Assembly (NCBI GenBank): GCA_944383765.1
Contig: CALWQT010000009.1
Coordinates: forward strand, 1-64,000
Direction: 5' to 3'
From: an uncultured Lachnospiraceae bacterium
GTDB lineage: Bacteria; Bacillota; Clostridia; Lachnospirales; Lachnospiraceae
DNA length: 64,000 nt
Both the position numbers and the translations under genes were made by a program. Below the pieces are notes generated by a model. That model was not told the DNA's origin. It saw only the letters and a list, made by a program, of their open reading frames with translations, and ran no database searches. Within the stretch, counting starts at the first letter, position 1. The number at the start of each line of letters is the position of its first letter. This document shows, piece by piece, positions 34,106 through 42,137 of this stretch.

Positions 34106-35050
34106 ATGAAAACAGTGACCATTGTGGTATCAGTTTACAATGAAGAAGAAGCTCTTCCGGAATTTTACCGGGTAACCAAAGAAGTTCTGGAGCAGGTGGA
34201 TTGGGAATATGAATTGCTGTTCGTCAATGATGGAAGCAGAGATGGCAGCCTGGCTGTTTTGCAGCATCTGGCGGAAAATGATGACCGGGTGAAACTAATT
34301 TCTTTTTCCAGAAATTTTGGCCATGAAGCAGCTATGATCGCCGGCCTGGATTACAGTTCGGGGGATATGGTGATCTGTATGGATGCTGACCTGCAGCATC
34401 CGCCTCAGTGTATTCCTGAGATTCTGCAGGCTGCGGAAGCAGGTTATGATGTGGTCAATATGGTCAGAACAAAAAACAGTTCAGCAGGTTTTCTGAAGAG
34501 AATTACGTCAGCCGGATTTTATAAAGTGATCAATGCGCTGGCAGATGTGTCTTTTGAAGAGAATGCTTCCGATTTTTTTGCGGTAAGCCGGAAAGCAGTG
34601 GAGGTGCTGAAACACAGCTATCGGGAAAAAGTGCGTTTTTTGCGGGGATATGTGCAGAACCTGGGCTTTAAACGGATCAATCTGGAATACGAGGCAGGAG
34701 TACGGGTCGCCGGCAAGAGTAAATACAGTATGAAGAAGCTGTTTACCTTTGCAGTCAATACAATCCTGTGTTTTTCTAATCTGCCGCTGAAGCTGGGGAT
34801 TTATGCAGGGATTTTTTCCGGAGCCCTGGGCTTTCTGGTGATGATCTATACCATCTGGACATGGACCCAGGTAGGAACACCGGACGGTTATGCGACCATC
34901 GTGGTGCTTTTGTGCTTTATGTTTGCCATGCTGTTTCTGATTGTAGGGATTATCGGAGAATATATAGCGATTTTATTTTCAGAATTGAAGGACAGACCTA
35001 TTTATATCGTAGACTTCACAACCAATATTGTCCAAAAACGGGATAGGTGA
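34106..35050 (+). CDS. GtrB-like undecaprenyl-phosphate glycosyltransferase with two membrane segments
   Basis: A 314-residue protein: a GT2 domain with N-D-G-S-R-D-G-S (41-48), S-R-N-F-G-H-E-A-A-M (68-77) and D-A-D-L-Q-H-P-P (93-100), then two C-terminal membrane helices (about 232-255 and 268-295). This is the GtrB/CsbB/YfdH layout, making a lipid-phosphate-linked sugar on the inner face for later use outside. Two polytopic proteins of this locus (18729 and 28616) are candidate partners. It is the last glycan gene of block C. Confidence 0.87.
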   Translation: MKTVTIVVSVYNEEEALPEFYRVTKEVLEQVDWEYELLFVNDGSRDGSLAVLQHLAENDDRVKLISFSRNFGHEAAMIAGLDYSSGDMVICMDADLQHPPQCIPEILQAAEAGYDVVNMVRTKNSSAGFLKRITSAGFYKVINALADVSFEENASDFFAVSRKAVEVLKHSYREKVRFLRGYVQNLGFKRINLEYEAGVRVAGKSKYSMKKLFTFAVNTILCFSNLPLKLGIYAGIFSGALGFLVMIYTIWTWTQVGTPDGYATIVVLLCFMFAMLFLIVGIIGEYIAILFSELKDRPIYIVDFTTNIVQKRDR

Positions 35051-35123
35051 TTTGCGATAAAATTTGACAAAATCCGCAACAAATCGACAGGATTTTGCGA
35101 CTCTTTCTAATAAACGATATCGA
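35051..35123 (+). promoter_or_regulatory. candidate promoter and repeated operator before the XRE gene
   Basis: Three TTGCG-type elements occur in 55 bases: TTTGCGATAA (35051-35060), an inverted copy in ATCCGCAACAA (35072-35082), and TTTTGCGACT (35093-35102). A possible promoter is TTGCGA (35095-35100), 17 bases, TATCGA (35118-35123), with a poor -10. The repeats could be binding sites for the XRE protein itself. Confidence 0.35.
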
Positions 35124-35150
35124 TTTTAGAATCAGAAGGAGTTGGTGTTG

Positions 35151-35390
35151 GTGAGAGTGTGTGAAGCCACCAGAGAAAGAATCAGGGAACTTTGTGTGAA
35201 GCGGGATATGACGGAATACAAGCTCATCTATAATACGGGAATGCCGCCGTCTACGGTAAAGAGCATTATCAGCGGCAAAAGTAAAAATCCAGGTATCAGT
35301 AATATTAAAAAGATCACAGAGGGATTGGGAGTTTCTTTGAGGGAATTCTACGATTCTGATGTGTTTGAGGATCTGGAACAAGAAGACTAA
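35151..35390 (+). CDS. XRE-family transcriptional regulator
   Basis: A 79-residue single-domain Cro/CI-type helix-turn-helix protein. The helix-turn-helix lies at about 8-45 (R-I-R-E-L-C ... M-P-P-S-T-V-K-S-I-I-S-G), followed by K-I-T-E-G-L-G-V-S-L-R-E-F-Y. I chose GTG 35151, eight bases after AGAAGGAG; TTG 35142/35148 and GTG 35145 are in frame but too close to the site. It follows the polysaccharide locus, and may regulate it or itself. A strong terminator follows at once. Confidence 0.82.
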   Translation: MRVCEATRERIRELCVKRDMTEYKLIYNTGMPPSTVKSIISGKSKNPGISNIKKITEGLGVSLREFYDSDVFEDLEQED

Positions 35391-35397
35391 ACAGAAC

Positions 35398-35431
35398 AGG
35401 AAAAGCATGGCTAAGCCATGCTTTTCCTATT
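35398..35431. terminator. strong bidirectional intrinsic terminator
   Basis: AGGAAAAGCATGGC (35398-35411) pairs with GCCATGCTTTTCCT (35415-35428) around a TAA loop and is followed by ATTTTAG. It lies between the XRE gene and the converging BCCT gene and closes both. Confidence 0.9.
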
Positions 35432-35447
35432 TTAGAACGATATAGAA

Positions 35448-36968
35448 CTAATGATTGGAAGAAGTTTCCTGTTCCTTCAGATAGAGACTGGCATCTTTAA
35501 AAAAGCTGGCAATGATCAGAAGGATCACAAAACCTATAGGAAAAGCAGCAATAATGGAAACCGTCTGTAAATTTGCCATGGAACTGTCGGAGAAAATCAG
35601 TACTACAGGCAGGAACATTAAAAATAAGGACCAGAATAATTTCACACGTCGGTCAGGCTCTTCGTCTGCTTTCAGATTTTTGTAAGAGTAAAAGGAAGCA
35701 ACCACAGCCAGAGCATCAAAGGAAGTGGCATAAAAGGTGATCATGGCCAGTGCAAGCAGGAACAGGCCGATACCTGCGAAAGGCAGGGTATCAAAGATAC
35801 GCATGATGGTTTCATAAAGGTTTCCGGTAGTTTCGTAAATGGAAAGAATGTCCAGTTTTCCTTTCATCTGCAGGGCAAAACTGTAGTTTCCCAATACGAT
35901 AAAGGAAGTGAAGGTTCCGGCCAGACCCCAGAAATATCCGCCAAGCACCGTCTGGCGTACCGTACGGCCTTTGCTGATAGAACCAATAAAAAATGGAGCA
36001 GCCACACACCATACCATCCAGTATGCCCAGTAAAAGATGGTCCAGTTCTGAGGAAATGATGTGGTCCGCAAGGCATCTGTCCAGGTTGCCAGGGTAAGGA
36101 AGTTCTGAGTCAGAGTGCCAAGGGCGGAAAATCCGGTTTCTATGGTATATTTTCCTTCTCCTCCGCAGACAAATACATATAGCAAGAGTGCAAAAAACAG
36201 GTAAACGCAGGAAGCAGCCAGACGGACAATGCCGTTCATGCCGAAATAAATGGCTGCCGTATAAGTAATACAGGTAACCAGCAGAATGGCGATGGTGAGC
36301 AAATTGCTCTGGGGAATATGAAAAATACGGCTGACAGCCATGGAAAGCAGTGGGGTGGCAAGGGAAAAGGTAGTGGCAGTCCCTGCCAGCAAGGCAAAAA
36401 TGGCAAGCAGGTCGATCAGCTTTCCGGGAAGGCGGTCTGTGTATGGTCCGAGGATAGGGCGGCAGGCTTCCGAATATTTCTGTTTGCTGCGTTTGCGGAC
36501 ATGGAGCATAAAGCCAAAAGCTACAGCCAGAGTCATGTAGAAACTCCAGGGAATCGGTCCCCAATGAAACAGAGGATAGACAGACGCCCAGTCCTGCATC
36601 TCTCCCATATGGGAAATGTGGGGTTCAGAAGCATAGAGGATCCATTCGCAAAGGGAATAAAATAAGATGTCGGCAGCAAGACCGGAAGTAAACATCATAG
36701 AGCCCCATTTGAAATTGGAATAGAGGGGTTTATCCGTATTTCCCAGCCGGATAGAACCATATTTGGAAAATGCCATATAGAGGGAACACAGGAATACACC
36801 TAATCCGATCATCAGATAGTAGGAGCCGAAGGTATCGCCCAGAAAGAATCGAATGGATTCCAGTGTATTTGCAGATGCCTCAGGGGACAGAAGGAATAAC
36901 AGGCATAAAAGTACCACACAGAGAAAAGGAATGATGGTAATCGGCCAGTCAAGTTGTTTACGAAGCAT
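35448..36968 (-). CDS. BCCT-family betaine/carnitine/choline transporter
   Basis: A 506-residue carrier with 12 hydrophobic segments that imports a quaternary-ammonium compatible solute with sodium or protons, or exchanges it. The tryptophan-rich T-I-F-Y-W-A-Y-W-M-V-W-C segment and the G-P-I-P-W-S-F-Y stretch are typical of the family. I chose ATG 36968, five bases after GGGAGG; the frame upstream to 37046 has no site and covers the promoter area. In gut anaerobes such carriers may supply carnitine, choline or betaine for catabolism; no catabolic gene is adjacent. Confidence 0.85.
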   Translation of the reverse strand: MLRKQLDWPITIIPFLCVVLLCLLFLLSPEASANTLESIRFFLGDTFGSYYLMIGLGVFLCSLYMAFSKYGSIRLGNTDKPLYSNFKWGSMMFTSGLAADILFYSLCEWILYASEPHISHMGEMQDWASVYPLFHWGPIPWSFYMTLAVAFGFMLHVRKRSKQKYSEACRPILGPYTDRLPGKLIDLLAIFALLAGTATTFSLATPLLSMAVSRIFHIPQSNLLTIAILLVTCITYTAAIYFGMNGIVRLAASCVYLFFALLLYVFVCGGEGKYTIETGFSALGTLTQNFLTLATWTDALRTTSFPQNWTIFYWAYWMVWCVAAPFFIGSISKGRTVRQTVLGGYFWGLAGTFTSFIVLGNYSFALQMKGKLDILSIYETTGNLYETIMRIFDTLPFAGIGLFLLALAMITFYATSFDALAVVASFYSYKNLKADEEPDRRVKLFWSLFLMFLPVVLIFSDSSMANLQTVSIIAAFPIGFVILLIIASFFKDASLYLKEQETSSNH

Positions 36969-36982
36969 AATATCCTCCCTTT

Positions 36983-37018
36983 TGTTCAAAAAATTAAATA
37001 AATGAATTATATTGAACA
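36983..37018. repeat. inverted repeat TGTTCAA-N22-TTGAACA upstream of the BCCT gene
   Basis: TGTTCAA at 36983-36989 and TTGAACA at 37012-37018 form perfect 7-base arms around 22 AT-rich bases, about 15 bases upstream of the BCCT start. It could be an operator for a repressor or an AT-rich UP element; the spacing of two helical turns favours a two-site operator. Confidence 0.4.
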
Positions 37019-37088
37019 TATTATCATTGCATTCTGGAAAAATCAAGGGGGAATTTGTGAAGATTTTCTGACTTTTTGTAAAAACCCC

Positions 37089-37117
37089 TGTAAAAATGCC
37101 GGAACTTTCGCTATAAT
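37089..37117 (+). promoter_or_regulatory. promoter for the lipoprotein gene
   Basis: TGTAAA (37089-37094), 17 bases, TATAAT (37112-37117), 30 bases before the ATG at 37147. The -35 is the same variant as in the wzt promoter. Confidence 0.55.
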
Positions 37118-37146
37118 ACTAGGGCAGAAAAGGAGGAATCAATAAG

Positions 37147-37689
37147 ATGAAGATGTATCGTGCATTGTGTATACTTGGTTGTGCGGTTATGCTGGGAGGC
37201 TGTACAGAGAGTAATATCGTCAATCCTGAGAATGCTACCGTAACGCCGGAGACAGGAATTATAGAAGGTATTGAGCTTGACTGGGATCAGGTGACAGATG
37301 AGCTGAATGATGAGTTTGTGAAATCGGACAAGTATCCCTTTGGAGATAAGATAGAACTGAATGTAGATGAGGGAAATGTATATATTATGGTAACAGTGGA
37401 AGACGGGGTATCCAAGGAAGAGGCCGCCCAGTATGCTACAGAGATCATAAAGGCCCTGAATGTCAGCGTGGAGACACAGGATTTTTCCTATCAGAGCGAT
37501 GAGGACAAGCTGTATGGAACGTTTTCAGAAGAGAATGTGATATGGATTCAGGTGATGCCAAAGAGCACCGCTGATGATGAGAGTACCTGGCTGGTGGACG
37601 ATGCGGTTGTTCCGGAGATGCAGAGAGAGATTTTACCGAATTATACAGAAGAAGAGGCAGAATCTGCGGAAGCTGCAGAGGCAGAATAA
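37147..37689 (+). CDS. acidic lipoprotein of unknown function
   Basis: A 180-residue secreted protein. Residues 1-18 form a signal peptide ending in a lipobox, M-L-G-G-C, with the lipidated cysteine at 19. The mature part is strongly acidic, with E-N-V-Y-I-M-V-T-V-E-D-G near 79 and a C-terminal E-E-A-E-S-A-E-A-A-E-A-E tail. No catalytic motif is recognisable. It would be anchored to the outer face of the membrane. It is monocistronic, with its own promoter and terminator. Confidence 0.75.
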   Translation: MKMYRALCILGCAVMLGGCTESNIVNPENATVTPETGIIEGIELDWDQVTDELNDEFVKSDKYPFGDKIELNVDEGNVYIMVTVEDGVSKEEAAQYATEIIKALNVSVETQDFSYQSDEDKLYGTFSEENVIWIQVMPKSTADDESTWLVDDAVVPEMQREILPNYTEEEAESAEAAEAE

Positions 37690-37700
37690 TAGCGATAAAA

Positions 37701-37735
37701 ATGACCTGCACATATTTGTGCAGGCCATTTTTTAT
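37701..37735. terminator. bidirectional terminator
   Basis: CCTGCACA (37705-37712) pairs with TGTGCAGG (37717-37724). The plus-strand side is followed by CCATTTTTTAT and the minus side by TCATTTTTATC, so it closes both the lipoprotein and the phospholipase-like gene. Confidence 0.88.
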
Positions 37736-38712
37736 TCGATCACATCCAGACCACTGTGGTAAGAATGATTTCCCAGTTCTTTTAACAGGGCATTAAAATC
37801 CTGTTGGGCCAAAGGAACGTCAGAAGTGACGATACGGTTCAGCAGGTAGTAAAGCAGATTGCATTTTGCCAGGGCCTGATAAAACAGCTCCGGAAAAGAG
37901 GCGTTGGAAGCCAGCGCTTTATTCCAGGGATTACACCAGGTTTCATGGTCTAAGTTCAGACATTGGCGAGGATTGGATACTTCATCGGTCACCAGTTTTG
38001 AGGAAGCCACCGGAGTTTTCAAAAAAAGGGATTCCACGAATTCAATGCTGCATTTTTTTTTGCCCGATTTATCCGCCAAAGTGCGGCAGCCAAATCGCAT
38101 GGCCAGAATGGAACGATGGACCATCCTGGGAGTGACCTGGAAATTGTTACGGTAGGTAATGGGGTAATAGGTTTCGTTGATACAGCCAGACAGGAAATGT
38201 GAGATAAACTGGATTTCCTGTCCATTCAGGCATATGGTGGCGGCCTGATTGAATTCGGAAGGTTTTTTGTGTTTGTATTTTTTCAGGAGCAGGGCATCGA
38301 TGTCTGTTTCCAGAGCGGCATGAAGACCGTGGTGGTAAGTGGAAGGATTATTGATGTCATAGTTGATCCGTCCGTACACATAAGGGTGACAGATGGAATC
38401 TCCCGCATAATGACAGATAAATCCAGCCAGATAAGCGATTCCCTGGGCTCTTTGCTGTCTGGAGTTGAGCCTGGAAAGATGGGTCAGATAACAGCGGAAA
38501 AAATCATTGATATGGTGTTCATGCATATAAGAACCTACATTTCGGTAATCCCTGTGCCGTAAGATGGGAATGTTGTAAAAAAACATATCCGGTCCCTGAA
38601 GACCAAGCTGATACAGCCAACGGTATTTGGAGATGATCCGCTTCAGAGGCTGGGGTTTCATATCGTTGTAGGCTTTCATGCCTAGAATGTAATGGGTAGT
38701 AAATCCTGGCAT
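37732..38712 (-). CDS. zinc-dependent phospholipase C-like protein
   Basis: A 326-residue protein of the Zn_dep_PLPC family, common in Clostridia. It opens P-G-F-T-T-H-Y-I-L-G and has histidines and aspartates spread as metal ligands: G-P-D-M-F-F-Y (40-46), H-E-H-H (about 64-67), F-I-C-H-Y-A-G-D-S-I-C-H-P-Y (97-110) and H-H-G-L-H-A-A-L-E-T-D-I-D (126-138). No signal peptide is seen, so unlike the secreted toxins it is probably cytoplasmic, and its phospholipase activity is unproven. It is a single gene. Confidence 0.78.
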   Translation of the reverse strand: MPGFTTHYILGMKAYNDMKPQPLKRIISKYRWLYQLGLQGPDMFFYNIPILRHRDYRNVGSYMHEHHINDFFRCYLTHLSRLNSRQQRAQGIAYLAGFICHYAGDSICHPYVYGRINYDINNPSTYHHGLHAALETDIDALLLKKYKHKKPSEFNQAATICLNGQEIQFISHFLSGCINETYYPITYRNNFQVTPRMVHRSILAMRFGCRTLADKSGKKKCSIEFVESLFLKTPVASSKLVTDEVSNPRQCLNLDHETWCNPWNKALASNASFPELFYQALAKCNLLYYLLNRIVTSDVPLAQQDFNALLKELGNHSYHSGLDVIE

Positions 38713-38816
38713 ATGATCACTTCATTTCTTTAAAATTTAAGACCTTGCTAAGTGTTCATATTATACCACATTGGGGAATAAAATGCGATAGAAAAGCAGT
38801 GGAAAGAAGTGGGCGG

Positions 38817-40151
38817 ATGATTCATCGGATTCATGAGGCTGTGTGGGGACCCTGGATGCTGGTGGTGTTTCTGGCAATGGGAATCTATCTTACTATAGGT
38901 TCAGGCTTTTTTCAGATTCGTGGATTTGGAAAATGGTGGCGAGCAACTGCTGGGAGTCTGATGGGGGAAAAACAGCAGGGAGAAAAATCCGGTGGAGTGA
39001 CTTCTTTCCAGACGGCATGTACGGCCTTGGCGGCTACGATCGGTACCGGGAATATTGTGGGTGTGGCGACTGCGCTTACAGCAGGAGGGGCAGGGGCAAT
39101 CTTCTGGATGTGGGTCTCGGCAGGGATTGGAATGATAACTGCTTATGGGGAAGGGTTTTTAGGGACCAAATACCGGCATAAAGCAGGGAAGGTATGGATC
39201 AGTGGTCCTATGGTCATTTTGGATAAACGCCTGAGTCTTCCGTTCCTGGGTCTGCTTTATGGATTTTTCTGTACCATGTCTTCTTTGGGAATGGGGAGTA
39301 TGGTACAGGCCAATTCTCTGTCGCTGACAGCAGCTTATTCCTTTTCCATTCCCCCTGTAGTATCAGCGGTAGTGGTTACAGTATCAGTGGCTCTGGTGAT
39401 CGGAGGAGGGACCAGACGGATTGCGGCTGTGTCAGAAAAGCTGATACCGGTGGCATCCGGTATCTATATGTTGTTTTCTATGCTGGTGATCTTGATGTGT
39501 ATGGAACACATACCGGAGGTACTGAAGGAAATTTTTTCTTCTGCCTTTAGTCTGGAAGCAGCGGCTGGAGGAACGGCGGGATATGGGGTGAGCCGCAGTA
39601 TCCAGTATGGAATTTCCAGAGGGGTGTTTTCCAACGAAGCGGGATTGGGAACCCTGGCTATTATTCATGGAGCAGCGGACCATGCAGACCCGAAAGAACA
39701 GGGAATGTGGGCTATGTTTGAGGTTTTTTTTGATACCATTGTAATCTGCACCCTGACAGCTCTGGTGATCCTTTTGACGGTGGACCACAGTTCCGGGTGG
39801 CAGTATGATGGGGCGGCTCTGACTGCATTCTGTTTTTCTGTGAAGCTTGGGACCTGGGGAGAGTATCTGGTATCCCTGTCTATGATCGTTTTTGCGTTCG
39901 GAACCATGGTGGCATGGTTTTACATGGGGCGTCAGGCTTTTGAGTACTTATGGATGTATACGCCTTTGAGCAATGAAACAATAGGCAGAAAACTGTATTT
40001 TCTTTTATATTTGAATGCAATTTTTCTTGGTTCCCTGGCAAAGCTGAGCACGGTCTGGGAATTATCAGATATCTGGAATGGCCTGATGGCAGTTCCCAAT
40101 ATGACCGCATTATTTTTACTTCGGAAGGAGATCAGAAAAAACATTCCTTGA
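38817..40151 (+). CDS. AGCS-family sodium:alanine symporter
   Basis: A 444-residue carrier with about 10-11 hydrophobic segments that imports alanine or glycine with sodium. The start H-E-A-V-W-G-P-W-M, then the G-F-F-Q-I-R-G-F region, the first conserved A-A-T-I-G-T-G-N-I-V-G-V-A-T-A (about 75-90) and the later F-S-N-E-A-G-L-G-T (near 276) are family signatures. ATG 38817 fits the family N-terminus; an upstream ATG at 38745 would add 24 residues not seen in relatives. The stop codon overlaps the promoter of the following riboswitch. Confidence 0.88.
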   Translation: MIHRIHEAVWGPWMLVVFLAMGIYLTIGSGFFQIRGFGKWWRATAGSLMGEKQQGEKSGGVTSFQTACTALAATIGTGNIVGVATALTAGGAGAIFWMWVSAGIGMITAYGEGFLGTKYRHKAGKVWISGPMVILDKRLSLPFLGLLYGFFCTMSSLGMGSMVQANSLSLTAAYSFSIPPVVSAVVVTVSVALVIGGGTRRIAAVSEKLIPVASGIYMLFSMLVILMCMEHIPEVLKEIFSSAFSLEAAAGGTAGYGVSRSIQYGISRGVFSNEAGLGTLAIIHGAADHADPKEQGMWAMFEVFFDTIVICTLTALVILLTVDHSSGWQYDGAALTAFCFSVKLGTWGEYLVSLSMIVFAFGTMVAWFYMGRQAFEYLWMYTPLSNETIGRKLYFLLYLNAIFLGSLAKLSTVWELSDIWNGLMAVPNMTALFLLRKEIRKNIP

Positions 40152-40176
40152 CAGACAGGAGAAAAGTCCGTATACT
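40148..40176 (+). promoter_or_regulatory. promoter of the riboswitch-controlled antiporter
   Basis: Consensus TTGACA (40148-40153), 17 bases, TATACT (40171-40176). Transcription should begin near 40183, exactly where the riboswitch P1 strand begins, which supports both calls. Confidence 0.8.
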
Positions 40177-40183
40177 TTCTTTT

Positions 40184-40311
40184 GATGAGAGGGAGTAGCT
40201 TCCATTGGAAAATGTTATGTAATACCGTCATCACGGTTAGAAATAACTTGGTATACATATAATAAGCGAGACTTTTATCGTATTCTTTGAGTACGATAAA
40301 GGTCTCTTTTT
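40184..40311 (+). ncRNA. yybP-ykoY manganese riboswitch with intrinsic terminator
   Basis: The conserved loop sequences G-G-G-A-G-U-A-G-C (40191-40199) and C-C-G-U-C-A-U-C-A-C-G-G (40225-40236) match the yybP-ykoY class. P1 forms between GATGAGAG (40184-40191) and CTTTTATC (40272-40279), 8 pairs with two G-U. The 3' strand of P1 is also the left arm of a terminator: GAGACTTTTATCGTA (40268-40282) with TACGATAAAGGTCTC (40292-40306), followed by TTTTTA. Ligand-bound P1 would prevent the terminator and switch the antiporter on. Mn2+ sensing is known for the class; it is inferred here. Confidence 0.8.
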
Positions 40312-40356
40312 ATTTGAAAAATTTTGCTGAAGAAGATTACGCAGGAGGGAAAAAGA

Positions 40357-41289
40357 ATGATAATGGCGTATGTTTGGCTGGTGGTTGGTTTTGTGTTTTT
40401 GATCAAGGGAGCAGATCTTTTTGTGGAAGGAAGTTCTTCTGTAGCAAAGATTCTTCGCGTTCCCAGTGTGATCATTGGATTGACGGTAGTGGCATTTGGG
40501 ACCAGTGCCCCGGAATTGGCAGTCAGTGTGACAGCAGCCCTGTCCCACAATAATGGAATCGCCGTAGGAAACGTGATCGGCTCTAATATTTTCAATCTGC
40601 TGATGGTCACCGGACTGAGCTGTATTGTTATGACTCTTCCTGCAGATAAAAAGATCATGAAAGGAGATTTTCCATTTTCTATTTTTGTGGCAGTAGTTCT
40701 TCTGGCTGGAATCGCATTTGATTATCGGCTGAGCCGTGTGGACGGTGTGATCTTGCTTGCACTGTTTGGATATTTCCTTTACCGTACCATTCAGGCCGCA
40801 AAGGATGGGAGAATGGATGAGGGAGAAGAGATCAGGACCATGAGCTCGGCAAAAAGCCTGATTTTTATTGTGGGTGGCCTGGTAGGAATCGTGCTGGGAG
40901 GAGACCTGGTGGTAGACAGTGCCAGCAGCATTGCAGCGGCTTTTGGGCTCAGCCAGAACTTGATCGGGCTGACGATTGTGGCAATGGGAACTTCTCTTCC
41001 GGAACTGGTAACATCTGTAGTGGCTTCCAGGAAAGGAGAGAATGGACTTGCACTGGGAAATGTGATCGGCTCTAATATTTTTAATATTCTGCTGATTCTG
41101 GGATTGTCCTCTGTGTTAAGTCCGATTCAGGTAACGGTGGTATCAGTATATGACCTGATCTGCCTGATTGTATTCAGTGGAATATTCTGGATCGTGGGAA
41201 AAAGAGAGATGCGGTATTCCCGTATTCACGGAATTTCGATGGTTGCTGTTTACGCAGCTTACATGATCTATATTATCCTGAGAGCATAA
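40357..41289 (+). CDS. CaCA-family Na+/Ca2+ (or Mn2+) antiporter, YrbG type
   Basis: A 310-residue, 10-segment exchanger with the two inverted alpha repeats of the family: G-T-S-A-P-E-L-A-V-S (about 48-57) with G-N-V-I-G-S-N-I-F-N, and G-T-S-L-P-E-L-V-T-S with G-N-V-I-G-S-N-I-F-N again in the second half. It would extrude a divalent cation in exchange for sodium or protons. ATG 40357 is served by AGGAGGG; the frame to 40324 has no site. The upstream Mn2+-class riboswitch suggests manganese export is at least one role. Confidence 0.88.
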   Translation: MIMAYVWLVVGFVFLIKGADLFVEGSSSVAKILRVPSVIIGLTVVAFGTSAPELAVSVTAALSHNNGIAVGNVIGSNIFNLLMVTGLSCIVMTLPADKKIMKGDFPFSIFVAVVLLAGIAFDYRLSRVDGVILLALFGYFLYRTIQAAKDGRMDEGEEIRTMSSAKSLIFIVGGLVGIVLGGDLVVDSASSIAAAFGLSQNLIGLTIVAMGTSLPELVTSVVASRKGENGLALGNVIGSNIFNILLILGLSSVLSPIQVTVVSVYDLICLIVFSGIFWIVGKREMRYSRIHGISMVAVYAAYMIYIILRA

Positions 41290-41312
41290 AACGAAATCTG
41301 TTCAACGAAAAA

Positions 41313-41340
41313 AGTCCGGAGGCTTTTTGCCTGCCGGACT
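41313..41340 (+). terminator. hairpin downstream of the antiporter gene
   Basis: AGTCCGG-AGGC (41313-41323) pairs with GCCT-G-CCGGACT (41329-41340) around TTTTT. The following bases are TCATATT, a weak T-run, so termination may be partial. Confidence 0.65.
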
Positions 41341-41360
41341 TCATATTATAAAAAAGGGAG

Positions 41361-41423
41361 GAGAGCTGATAAATTATCAGCCCAAGTATTATGAAAAAAA
41401 TCTAAAAATTCTTAGCAGCTCTC
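41361..41423 (+). other. candidate structured RNA with two competing stems
   Basis: GAGAGCTG (41361-41368) can pair perfectly with CAGCTCTC (41416-41423), or its GCTG can instead enter a hairpin GCTGATA (41365-41371) with TATCAGC (41375-41381). A GGGAGGAG sequence (41356-41363), a potential ribosome site, overlaps the switching strand, and an ATG at 41391 opens a four-codon frame. No known family is recognised. It lies in the 321-base gap between the antiporter and cyclophilin genes, whose remaining AT-rich part (41424-41528) shows nothing else. Confidence 0.3.
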
Positions 41424-41528
41424 GCTGTCTACATTTATAATATAGGCAGGAAACATGAAGAAATCATGTTGTTTGTGTAAATGGTTTTTAAATTATTTTT
41501 GAACAAATTGTGAACAGGAGAAACAGTC

Positions 41529-41557
41529 TTGAATCCGGAGCCGGATACAGGTATAAT
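41529..41557 (+). promoter_or_regulatory. sigma-A-type promoter for the cyclophilin gene
   Basis: TTGAAT (41529-41534), 17 bases, TATAAT (41552-41557), about 50 bases before the start codon. Confidence 0.75.
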
Positions 41558-41610
41558 AAACAGGTCAGAAATAGAATAGATTGCCATCAGGCAAGGAAGG
41601 AAGAAATCAT

Positions 41611-42129
41611 ATGACAAATCCAGTGGTAACCATTGAAATGGAAAACGGAGATCAGATCAAGGCAGAACTTTATCCGGAGATTGCACCTAACACAGTGAAT
41701 AATTTTATCAGCCTGGTAAAAAAAGGATTTTATAATGGGCTGATCTTTCACCGGGTCATCAGCGGCTTTATGATCCAGGGGGGATGTCCTCAGGGAACAG
41801 GAATGGGAGGCCCGGGCTATTGCATCAAAGGAGAATTCAGCCAGAATGGATTTGCCAATCCGCTGAAGCATACAGAAGGTGTGCTTTCTATGGCAAGAGC
41901 CATGCATCCGGATTCTGCTGGTTCTCAGTTTTTCATCATGCACAAAACATCTCCTCATCTGGACGGTGCCTATGCAGCTTTTGGAAAAGTGACAGAAGGT
42001 ATGGACGTGGTCAATAAAATTGCGGATGTCCGTACGGATTACAGTGACCGCCCTATGAAAGAGCAGAAGATCGCCAGCATGACAGTAGAGACTTTTGGCG
42101 TGGACTATCCGGAACCAGAAACGGTATAG
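41611..42129 (+). CDS. peptidyl-prolyl cis-trans isomerase, cyclophilin type
   Basis: A 172-residue cytoplasmic cyclophilin that speeds proline isomerisation in folding proteins. [13 protein letters not shown] (about 49-61) holds the catalytic arginine; A-G-S-Q-F-F-I (about 109-115) and [11 protein letters not shown] (about 122-132) are also present. The ATG at 41611 follows GGAAGGAAG. The acetyltransferase gene follows after eight bases. Confidence 0.92.
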   Translation: MTNPVVTIEMENGDQIKAELYPEIAPNTVNNFISLVKKGFYNGLIFHRVISGFMIQGGCPQGTGMGGPGYCIKGEFSQNGFANPLKHTEGVLSMARAMHPDSAGSQFFIMHKTSPHLDGAYAAFGKVTEGMDVVNKIADVRTDYSDRPMKEQKIASMTVETFGVDYPEPETV

Positions 42130-42137
42130 GTGAGAGA

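Noticed and set aside
40268..40306. The hairpin before the antiporter read as terminator of the alanine symporter gene
   Set aside because: A promoter at 40148 and riboswitch loops lie between it and that gene, so it is the riboswitch expression platform.
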